The translations under genes were made by a program, and so were the position numbers. Under the pieces are notes generated by a model. The model was not told the DNA's origin. It saw only the letters and a list, made by a program, of their open reading frames with translations, and made no database searches. Positions 1-5,988 of a DNA stretch of 8,714 nucleotides are shown here, piece by piece (positions within the stretch are counted from its first letter, which is position 1; the number at the start of each line of letters is the position of its first letter). This stretch comes from Bdellovibrio sp. (GTDB taxonomy: Bacteria; Bdellovibrionota; Bdellovibrionia; Bdellovibrionales; Bdellovibrionaceae). Where the stretch lies: the NCBI GenBank assembly GCA_003176075.1, contig PSRN01000222.1, positions 1-8,714 of the forward strand, read 5' to 3'.

Positions 1-107
1 AAAGTCTAGCGCAAGGCTATTGGAGATGGCTCTTTCCCGTCGATCCCCAGTGAGCCAGCGTGGGCGGCGCCGTCCAAGTCGGTGTCCGCAGAGGCCTCGG
101 GTGTAAT
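1..107. other. Upstream edge, possible 3' end of a preceding gene
   Basis: No gene can be named here. Two plus-strand frames enter from the window edge: one ends with TGA at 51-53 and reads SLAQGYWRWLFPVDPQ, the other ends with TAA at 104-106 and is rich in Arg, Ser and Pro. The first looks slightly more protein-like, the second like a chance frame, but neither is long enough to decide. The stretch also holds a degraded copy of the repeat found in the pilM leader (50-69). Confidence 0.2.
50..69. repeat. Degenerate copy of the leader repeat
   Basis: The segment GTGAGCC (50-56) followed directly by AGCGTGGGCGGCG (57-69) matches two parts of the 28-bp repeat unit at 146-201 (GTGAGCC at 187-193 and AGCGTGGGCGGCG at 175-187). 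The bases that separate these parts across adjacent units are missing, so it looks like a junction of two units with an internal deletion. It lies upstream of the promoter, which suggests a repeat present in several places rather than one that arose only in the leader. Confidence 0.45.
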
Positions 108-136
108 TTGACAATTCTTGTCGAGGATTCAATAAT
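108..136 (+). promoter_or_regulatory. Sigma70-type promoter of the pilMNOPQ operon
   Basis: A perfect -35 hexamer TTGACA (108-113) is separated by 17 bp from AATAAT (131-136), one mismatch from the TATAAT consensus. The flanks of the -10 are AT-rich in an otherwise GC-rich region. Transcription would start near 143, giving a leader of about 73 nt before the pilM start at 216. It is the best promoter match seen in the window and sits directly ahead of the operon. Confidence 0.75.
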
Positions 137-145
137 TTATCATGG

Positions 146-201
146 TAGCATGGGCGGCATGAGCCGCGACGGGTAGCGTGGGCGGCGTGAGCCGCCACGG
201 G
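146..201 (+). repeat. Two tandem 28-bp hairpin-forming units in the pil leader
   Basis: Units 146-173 and 174-201 are directly adjacent and agree at 25 of 28 positions, differing at the pairs 150/178, 159/187 and 168/196. Each contains an inverted repeat. In unit 2, GGCGGC (181-186) pairs with GCCGCC (191-196) around a GTGA tetraloop, and CGT (177-179) with ACG (197-199) extend the stem past one bulged G. In unit 1 the stem is GCGGC/GCCGC around ATGA. Both lie downstream of the predicted transcription start and end 3 nt before the pilM ribosome binding site, so they would be present in the mRNA. Confidence 0.8.
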
Positions 202-215
202 TGTGGAGACGCGTG

Positions 216-1277
216 ATGTGGTTCCTCAGCAGTAACAAAGTCCTTGGACTCGACATCGGTTCGAGCTCGATCAAAATCGCGGAACTTGAAGTCGGGCGAA
301 AGGGCGCGAAGCTTCTGAATTTTGGGATCGTCCCAACGCCGGGGAACGCTTTGAACGGCGGTGATATCACCGACGTGAATGCCATCGCCTCCGCGGTTCG
401 CGGCCTGTATCGTGAAATTGGCGCCAAACGGACCAACGTGGCGGTGGGACTTTTCGGAACCGCGGTGATCGTCAAAAAAATCACCATCCCGCGGATCGAA
501 GGGAATCTCGTCGCCGACCAGGTTCGCTGGGAGGCCGAACAGTACATTCCCTTCGACGCCAACGCCGTTTCGCTCGAGTATCACATCATCAATCCGAAGG
601 ACACATCCGAAAACATGGACGTGCTGTTGATCGCCGCGCAAAACGAGCTGGTCACGGCCTATCAAAACATCATTCTACAGGCCGGACTCAAAGTGGGAGT
701 TCTGGACGTGAGCGCGTTTGCGCTGGCGAATCTTTTCGAGTTCAATTACGGGAGACCCGACGGGGCGACGGTCGCGATTTTGAATATCGGGTCTTCGATC
801 ACCAATTTCGTGGTGGTCGACCGGGGTGAAGTTGTGTTCAGCAGGGACATGCCCATCGGGGGACAAAACTTTACCAATGACATCCACAAGGAAATGGGAG
901 TCACGCTGGTGGAGGCGGAGTCTCTCAAACTTTCGGCGGCGGCGGGTGGCGCCGTTCCCGATGAGGTTCACACGATCATCAACACCACCACCGAGTACGT
1001 CTGCGAAGAGGTGCGAAACAGTTTTGATTTTTTCTTGGGGAGTGCCGGCAACGCGGCCTCCGGTCTGAATCAGGTTCTGTACAGCGGTGGTGGTTCGGCG
1101 ACCCCCGGTCTGATCAACAATCTGGGACGAGTCACCAAGCATAAATTCGATTGGTTTGACCCTTTCGTTCGTATCGCCTCCGGAAGCCGCAAGCTCTCAA
1201 GCGAGTACTTGGAGCAAATCGCGCCCTATGCGGGAATTTCACTGGGGCTCAGCTTGCGGAAGGCGGGCGAGTCATGA
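216..1277 (+). CDS. pilM: Type IV pilus assembly protein PilM, actin-like ATPase
   Basis: PilM is the cytoplasmic actin-like component of the type IV pilus alignment complex and binds the N-terminal tail of PilN. The protein has 353 residues, the usual family length. Actin-fold nucleotide-binding motifs are visible: phosphate-1 loop GLDIGSSSIK (residues 11-20), phosphate-2 loop ILNIGSS (188-194) and the adenosine motif YSGGGS (289-294). The conserved stretch KKITIPRI and the segment WEAEQYIPFD are typical of the family. I chose ATG at 216 because GGAG at 205-208 lies 7 nt upstream and because the protein then begins WFLSSNKVLGLDIG, the expected short N-terminus. A GTG at 201 in the same frame would add five residues but overlaps the leader repeat and has no ribosome binding site. 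It is the first gene of the operon and its stop overlaps the pilN start (ATGA). Confidence 0.96.
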   Translation: MWFLSSNKVLGLDIGSSSIKIAELEVGRKGAKLLNFGIVPTPGNALNGGDITDVNAIASAVRGLYREIGAKRTNVAVGLFGTAVIVKKITIPRIEGNLVADQVRWEAEQYIPFDANAVSLEYHIINPKDTSENMDVLLIAAQNELVTAYQNIILQAGLKVGVLDVSAFALANLFEFNYGRPDGATVAILNIGSSITNFVVVDRGEVVFSRDMPIGGQNFTNDIHKEMGVTLVEAESLKLSAAAGGAVPDEVHTIINTTTEYVCEEVRNSFDFFLGSAGNAASGLNQVLYSGGGSATPGLINNLGRVTKHKFDWFDPFVRIASGSRKLSSEYLEQIAPYAGISLGLSLRKAGES

Positions 1278-1900
1278 TCCGCATCAACCTCGCGACCTCC
1301 GCGGGTCGAGCGAAGAAAAAGGGAATATCCCCCGATGCGGCTTTCGAGGAGGAGCTGCGCGGTCTGGGGGGCGGCGATGAGAGCGCCCAGACACGCAACC
1401 TGGTTGTCCGGGCAGTGATCTTGCTTATTGGTCCCGTGGTGCTCTTCATTTACTCGGACGCCATTGTTCCCGAGAAATACGCGAATCTGCGAAGACTTGA
1501 AGCCGAGCACAATGAAGTTTCGAAAAAGAACCGGGACGCGGCCGCCGCGGTTGAAGAGATCAAGAAATTCGAGAAGGAAGAACAGAAACTGCAGGCTCAA
1601 ATCAACGCTTTGAACAGCATCAAGAAGGATCGCATGCGCGAGGTCCGCGTTCTCGATTACATTCAACGGACCATTCCACCCAAGGTCTGGTTGAAAAAAC
1701 TGGAGTTGTCCACGGAGGGTCGGGTTGTGCTCGGGGGGCTCACCAATCTTGATTCCGAGCTGACGGCCTTCATGGATTCATTGCAGAAGAGCGCCTACCT
1801 CAAAGACGTGAGCTTGGTGCGATCGAATGAAGTGTCGACAAAGGAAGAAGGGGTCTTGAAGACCTTTGAGATCACTTGCAACTTGGAGAAGACCCAATGA
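1274..1900 (+). CDS. pilN: Type IV pilus assembly protein PilN
   Basis: PilN is a bitopic inner-membrane protein whose cytoplasmic tail docks in PilM and whose periplasmic part pairs with PilO. The 208-residue product begins MIRINLA, the family's PilM-binding INL motif. One transmembrane segment spans about residues 43-61 (LVVRAVILLIGPVVLFIYS), followed by a charged coiled coil at about 66-120 (many E, K, Q) and a C-terminal alpha/beta domain to residue 208. The stretch of about 35 residues between the INL motif and the membrane is charged and Gly-rich and seems longer than usual. The start overlaps the pilM stop as ATGA, which points to translational coupling. Its stop likewise overlaps the pilO start. 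Confidence 0.95.
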   Translation: MIRINLATSAGRAKKKGISPDAAFEEELRGLGGGDESAQTRNLVVRAVILLIGPVVLFIYSDAIVPEKYANLRRLEAEHNEVSKKNRDAAAAVEEIKKFEKEEQKLQAQINALNSIKKDRMREVRVLDYIQRTIPPKVWLKKLELSTEGRVVLGGLTNLDSELTAFMDSLQKSAYLKDVSLVRSNEVSTKEEGVLKTFEITCNLEKTQ

Positions 1901-2493
1901 AACCCATCCTTGCAAGAATCGCCAGATTGAGCACAAACCAAGCGTTTATTTTGGCCGGGGTTTTAAGTTTCTTGTTCTACATCAGCCCCTTCTTCGACGA
2001 TGGCTCGGCGGTGGATGCCCGCATCGCGAATGTGAAAGGACAATTGAACGCGGAGAAGGCGAAAGAAAAGGAGTCAGACCTCGCCCTGGCGCGCATCAAG
2101 CAGCTCAAGGAAAGCTATGCCGCCTTGACCGATCAGTTCAAAATTGTTTCGGCGGCCGTTCCCTCGGACATGCAAATGTCGGAAGTCATTCGCACGGTCG
2201 ACTCCGTTTCCAAAATCGCCGGGGTGTCGATCAGGACAAAAGAGCCCCGCAAGACCATTCGTGAGGATATTTTAGAGATTCTGCCGATCAGCGTTCGCGC
2301 CGATGGGACCTATTCGGAAATCACCATGTTTTTATACAAGATGGCCAGTGTCGAGAGAATCTATCGGGTTAGAAGCTTCAACATGGCGGCTTCAACGGAT
2401 CTCAAGAATCGCCGGCTTCCTTTCGAAGCGGAAATTGCGAGCTTTCGATTTGTCGGCAACCAAAAGCCGACGCCGACGCCGGGGAGAAGATGA
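1897..2493 (+). CDS. pilO: Type IV pilus assembly protein PilO
   Basis: PilO is the partner of PilN in the periplasmic scaffold that links the cytoplasmic motor parts to PilP and PilQ. The 198-residue protein has a short basic N-terminus, one transmembrane helix at about residues 16-33, a coiled coil at about 42-85 (repeated A, K, E, L), and a C-terminal ferredoxin-like domain including the stretch ILPISVRADGTYSEITMFLY. A short Pro/Thr/Arg tail ends it. ATG at 1897 overlaps the pilN stop (ATGA) and has GGAG at 1885-1888, 8 nt upstream. A TTG at 1876 in frame is less likely, being inside pilN and ahead of that ribosome binding site. Sequence similarity among PilO proteins is low, so the call rests on topology, size and position as much as on motifs. 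Confidence 0.93.
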   Translation: MKPILARIARLSTNQAFILAGVLSFLFYISPFFDDGSAVDARIANVKGQLNAEKAKEKESDLALARIKQLKESYAALTDQFKIVSAAVPSDMQMSEVIRTVDSVSKIAGVSIRTKEPRKTIREDILEILPISVRADGTYSEITMFLYKMASVERIYRVRSFNMAASTDLKNRRLPFEAEIASFRFVGNQKPTPTPGRR

Positions 2494-3371
2494 TGAGCGT
2501 CAGGGTGATCACCCGTATCGCAGCCATGGCGATGATTCTTCTGGGGGTTGTGGTGGGACTCTGGGCGCAATCGCCCCCCCCGCCAGCACCCGCGGGGGCT
2601 CAAATGCCCCCGCCTCCAGCTGAAGCGATGCCGACCGAAGGGCAACTTCCCCCCGCCCCCGACGGGCAAGCGCCGCCAGCAATGGAGGAAGGGATGGCTC
2701 CTTCCGTTGAAGAGAATGGCGCGCCAACCAGTGAAGATCCGGCAAGCGCGGGCGCGCCAGCGAATCGCCGCTTGCGTGCGCAACCTCATCCAGTGCCAGA
2801 GTCCCCGCCGGGGGAACCACCGCAGTCTCCGCCGGCACCCGCGGCAGCGGCAGCGGGGGCAGTGGCACCAGCACCAGCAGCAGCACCAGCACCCGCACCA
2901 GCAGCCGCAGCGGGGGCAGCGGGAACAGCGGGGACTCAAACGTCCCAGCCACCAACAACGACACCGGCGAACAATGCCGCGCCCCCAGCGATTCCGCTCC
3001 CCAGTGTTGGTGATGCTTTCACTTATTCTCCGGAGGGCTTGCGTGATCCTTTTTTCCCGGAAGGTATGAGTGACGCCCGTTCAACCGTCTTAAAATCCAC
3101 CGGAGAAGTCGATTACGATCCGCACGACCCGCTTCAATCGTATGAACTCAAGCAATATCACTTGGTGGGAGTTCTTTGGAATGTTCCCGAGCCCAAGGCC
3201 ATGGTCTCGACGCCTGATGGAAAGGTCTGGACCATCCGCCAGAAAGTGAGGCTCGGTCGAGAAGGAGCTGTCGTAGCCGCGATTCGAGAGAGTGAAATAG
3301 TCTTGGTAAAGGCCAATGCGGATGGGACATTCAAGAATGCGGTACCGATTGTGATGGCAATGAAAAAGTAA
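2490..3371 (+). CDS. pilP: Type IV pilus assembly protein PilP, extended and without lipobox
   Basis: PilP connects the PilN/PilO scaffold to the N-terminal domains of the PilQ secretin. This version has 293 residues, well above the roughly 170-180 of well-known PilPs. It starts with a signal peptide or membrane anchor (about residues 1-27, ending GLWAQS), followed by a Pro/Ala/Gly/Gln-rich linker to about residue 170. The folded PilP domain then begins, with GDAFTYSPEGLRDPFFPEG (174-192) and YELKQYHLVGVLW (218-230), both typical of the family, and the PDGKVW and IRQKVRLGREGAVV beta strands. There is no cysteine anywhere, so the usual lipid anchor is missing. Two ATGs are adjacent (2490 and 2493); the second leaves 6 nt after GGGGAG (2481-2486) and may be the true start. 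The first overlaps the pilO stop. Confidence 0.93.
   Translation: MMSVRVITRIAAMAMILLGVVVGLWAQSPPPPAPAGAQMPPPPAEAMPTEGQLPPAPDGQAPPAMEEGMAPSVEENGAPTSEDPASAGAPANRRLRAQPHPVPESPPGEPPQSPPAPAAAAAGAVAPAPAAAPAPAPAAAAGAAGTAGTQTSQPPTTTPANNAAPPAIPLPSVGDAFTYSPEGLRDPFFPEGMSDARSTVLKSTGEVDYDPHDPLQSYELKQYHLVGVLWNVPEPKAMVSTPDGKVWTIRQKVRLGREGAVVAAIRESEIVLVKANADGTFKNAVPIVMAMKK
2574..2581 (+). repeat. C8 homopolymer at the start of the PilP linker
   Basis: Eight consecutive C residues lie just after the signal peptide codons of pilP, encoding the first prolines of the linker (residues 29-31). Further short C runs (C6 and C5) follow near 2649-2660. Slippage in such a tract would shift the reading frame and remove the folded domain. 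Whether the tract length varies cannot be seen from one sequence. Confidence 0.6.
2836..2931 (+). repeat. GCA/CCA-rich low-complexity tract in pilP
   Basis: The tract consists mainly of GCA, GCG, CCA and GGG codons in short irregular repeats and encodes the Ala/Pro-rich centre of the PilP linker. It is read in frame throughout, so changes in unit number would alter linker length without a frameshift. It accounts for misleading open frames on the other strand. Confidence 0.7.
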
Positions 3372-3401
3372 GGGCTTCACAAAAAGACACGGGAGTTTTC
3401 C

Positions 3402-5915
3402 ATGGAAGGATTCTCTAATCACTTCATTGTTCTGACGATGGTCAGACACTTCATTATTGCGACTATGGTCGCTGGGCTGATGGCTTGTTCGACGCAAACG
3501 GTGGAGGACGCCGAGCCGCTGGATGCCGGCGTCGAAGGCGCGGCGGGAGCTGAAGCGGCCAAGGAAGCGGGGAGCCTTGCCGGCATGGATGAGGCGGCCA
3601 AATCGGTGGGCGCTGACACCGGCCAACCGAAGGATGACTTCACTTCCTTTGAAGACAAGCCGGCGGCACCGGCGGACCAGCAAGCCGCGCCGGCCGCCGG
3701 TTCGCCAGATCAAATGATCGAAAACGAACTTTCACAGGCGGGTGAAACTCCGCCTCCGCAAGGCGCTCCGCCGGCTCCTGGAGGAAAACCGGGAGCCGCG
3801 CCGCCGGATGAGTTCGCCGCTTTTGATGCGGAACCGGCGCAACCCCAGCAACCGCCAGTGGATATTCCCCCGGCGGTCGACGCGGGACAAGAGAAGATGG
3901 CAAAAGCACCGGGAATTCAGGAGCCGCCGATCCCGGCGCCGGAGATCCCACCCGCGATGCCTGAGGTGGCCCCGCTTCCTGAAGCGCCGGCGCCAGCGCT
4001 GGAAAACAAGCCGGCCCTGGTTCACATCAAAGCATTGCAATATCGCGCGAACGACAATGGGGGAACCGTGGTCATCGAGGCCGACGGGCCACTCCAGTTC
4101 ACCACCCGCTCCGCCGCCGAGAACAACCAATTCATCATCGAGATTCCCAACTCGAAGCTGCCGAAAAAGTTAAAGCGGTCGTTGAACACCAAGGATTTTG
4201 AGGGCAGCTACGGGGCCATCGACGCTTACCAAAAGAAAGGCAGCACGGTCACCAGAATCGTGTTGCAACTGCGACCGAACGTCCCCGAACCGACGGTGCA
4301 GGCCGAGGGCAATGCACTATTGGTCGTGAACTCAGGCGCCGCGCCCGCGACCGCGCAGGCGGCGCCACCGCCCGGCGCGGAAGGGGGCGGAGCCGCTCCA
4401 CCCGGTGCTCCGCCCGCCGCTTCGCCTTCTGGCGCGCCTGCGGAAGGGGCCGCTGTTTCGAAGCTCATGACGTCGGAAAACTTGGAAGACTTTATCGCCA
4501 ACAACCAAACCTTTTACGGCAAGAAAATTTCCATTGAGACGGATGACGTCGATATCCGTGAAATCTTCAAAATCATCAGCGACGAAGCCAACGTGAATTT
4601 GATTCTTTCCGAGGAGGTCCGCGGCAAGATCACCGTGAAACTGAAAAGCGTTCCGTGGGACCAGGCCCTCGTGCTCCTGATGAAAACCAAGAAGCTCGGG
4701 TACTCGCGGACCGGGAACGTCATTCGCATCTCCAATTTGACCGACCTTCGGGGCGAAGAAAAAGAAGCGATGGCCCTGCAAACCCAACGGCGTCTCAACG
4801 CGACGCCAAAAGTTCGCACGGTGCAAGTGAATTACGCCAAAGTGGAAGATCTTGAAAAACAGGTCAAAGGTCTTCTCAATAAAGCGGGAACGGTGACCTC
4901 TGACCCACGGACCTCGTCACTGATCATCACCGATGCCGAGGAAAACATCGAGCGGGCGGTCAAGGTCATCCGATCGATCGACGTTCCGCCGCAGCAGGTT
5001 CTGATTGAAGGCAAAGTGGTCGAGGCGAAGGAAGACGCCGAACAAAATATGGGCATCAATTGGCATGCGACGGGGGCGCAAACCCGGGTCGGAGGAACCG
5101 ACGCCAACCCCATTTTCATGACACCCAATATTGGCATCACGCCGGATTCGGCCGGGCAACGCACTTTCAGTTTTGATCTCACGCTCGGCACCTTCGATAT
5201 CCTGGGTGATCTTTCGGCCAGTCTCGGATTGTTTGAAAAAGAAGGAAAAGCAAAAATTCTTTCGGCTCCCCGGATCGTGACCATGCACAACGAGGCGGCC
5301 TCGATCGAACAGACGATTGAAACTCCCATTCGCAGTTCCACGGCTTCCGCCGGCGTGGTCAATAACAGCGTGTCGTTCAAGGAAATCAAGCTTCTCCTGG
5401 AGGTGACTCCGCAGATCACCAACGACGGAGCTGTCATGATGAAGCTCAAAGTTCAGCGTGAATTCCTTGGTGAGGTCGCGGACGCCCAGACCGGTCAAAA
5501 ACCCAACAACAGGCGGGTCACCCAAACACGGGTTCTGGTTCGCAACGGTCAGACGGCGGTGATCGGGGGTGTTTATCAAAATGATAGCAGCAACGGGGAA
5601 GGGCGGGTTCCCTGGCTGGGTGAGATACCTGTGATCGGATGGCTCTTCAAGGCCACGACTTATTCTGAGACGAAGAACGAACTCCTTGTCTTTGTTACGC
5701 CGCGAATTTTGGGCCAGCTTGATAGTCAGGTGATTCCAAGTCAAACTGGAGGAGGAGGACTGGAAGCTCCGCCGACCCCGGCTGGACTTCCAGCCGGTTC
5801 TGACACGAGTCTTGATTTCAGTGCCCCTCCGGGGGGATCCGGCGATTTGCCGCCGGAGAACGGGGCGCCCCCGGCGCCTCCACCGCCGGCTAATGATGGC
5901 GAATTGGAGCTATAG
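3402..5915 (+). CDS. pilQ: Type IV pilus secretin PilQ, with lipobox-like signal and C-terminal tail
   Basis: PilQ forms the outer-membrane channel through which the pilus passes. The 837-residue protein shows in order: a signal sequence ending in LMAC (Cys29, next residue Ser), a Pro/Ala/Glu-rich region (30-203), one AMIN domain that in relatives binds peptidoglycan (about 206-311), a second Pro/Ala/Gly linker (312-352), a secretin N0/STN domain (about 376-446), an N1 domain (about 472-530), and the secretin barrel (533-770) with the signature VPWLGEIPVIGWLFKA and the ending LLVFVTPRIL. A Gly/Pro-rich tail of 67 residues follows, ending DGELEL. ATG at 3402 has GGGAG at 3391-3395, 6 nt upstream. 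An in-frame ATG at 3438 lacks a ribosome binding site but would give a more compact lipoprotein signal. The 30-bp gap after pilP holds no terminator, so cotranscription is likely. Confidence 0.96.
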   Translation: MEGFSNHFIVLTMVRHFIIATMVAGLMACSTQTVEDAEPLDAGVEGAAGAEAAKEAGSLAGMDEAAKSVGADTGQPKDDFTSFEDKPAAPADQQAAPAAGSPDQMIENELSQAGETPPPQGAPPAPGGKPGAAPPDEFAAFDAEPAQPQQPPVDIPPAVDAGQEKMAKAPGIQEPPIPAPEIPPAMPEVAPLPEAPAPALENKPALVHIKALQYRANDNGGTVVIEADGPLQFTTRSAAENNQFIIEIPNSKLPKKLKRSLNTKDFEGSYGAIDAYQKKGSTVTRIVLQLRPNVPEPTVQAEGNALLVVNSGAAPATAQAAPPPGAEGGGAAPPGAPPAASPSGAPAEGAAVSKLMTSENLEDFIANNQTFYGKKISIETDDVDIREIFKIISDEANVNLILSEEVRGKITVKLKSVPWDQALVLLMKTKKLGYSRTGNVIRISNLTDLRGEEKEAMALQTQRRLNATPKVRTVQVNYAKVEDLEKQVKGLLNKAGTVTSDPRTSSLIITDAEENIERAVKVIRSIDVPPQQVLIEGKVVEAKEDAEQNMGINWHATGAQTRVGGTDANPIFMTPNIGITPDSAGQRTFSFDLTLGTFDILGDLSASLGLFEKEGKAKILSAPRIVTMHNEAASIEQTIETPIRSSTASAGVVNNSVSFKEIKLLLEVTPQITNDGAVMMKLKVQREFLGEVADAQTGQKPNNRRVTQTRVLVRNGQTAVIGGVYQNDSSNGEGRVPWLGEIPVIGWLFKATTYSETKNELLVFVTPRILGQLDSQVIPSQTGGGGLEAPPTPAGLPAGSDTSLDFSAPPGGSGDLPPENGAPPAPPPPANDGELEL

Positions 5916-5988
5916 TGCTGGGAAATTGATGGTGGAATTGGAGCTTTAAGTGGACCTTGGATTTGATGGGAGAATTGGAGCTTTAATG
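5894..5988 (+). repeat. Three imperfect tandem copies of the pilQ terminus
   Basis: The 11-bp core GAATTGGAGCT occurs at 5901-5911, 5935-5945 and 5972-5982, spaced 34 and 37 bp. Each is preceded by TGATGG and followed by a stop codon (TAG at 5913, TAA at 5947, TAA at 5984). Copy 1 encodes the end of PilQ. Copies 2 and 3 are non-coding or lie just ahead of the next gene. Each core contains GGAG a few bases before a possible start (GTG at 5950 after copy 2, ATG at 5986 after copy 3), so the repeats also multiply a ribosome-binding-like site. Confidence 0.85.

Noticed and set aside
146..201. CRISPR-like repeat
   Set aside because: The two units are directly adjacent without spacers, and no cas gene is present.
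201..215. GTG at 201 as the pilM start
   Set aside because: It falls at the last base of the leader repeat with no ribosome binding site; ATG 216 has GGAG at 7 nt.
129..665. Minus-strand open frame of 178 codons opposite the start of pilM
   Set aside because: It lies entirely antisense to pilM and its leader, has no family features, and follows from the codon bias of the true gene.
2361..2964. Two long minus-strand frames opposite the PilO end and the PilP linker
   Set aside because: They are the mirror of the Pro/Ala-rich codons; the Cys/Arg- and Leu/Pro-rich products have no domain, and the plus frame has a recognisable PilP domain.
4832..5744. Minus-strand frames of 205 and 275 codons opposite the secretin domain
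   Set aside because: The plus strand encodes unmistakable secretin motifs over the same span; the antisense products show nothing recognisable.
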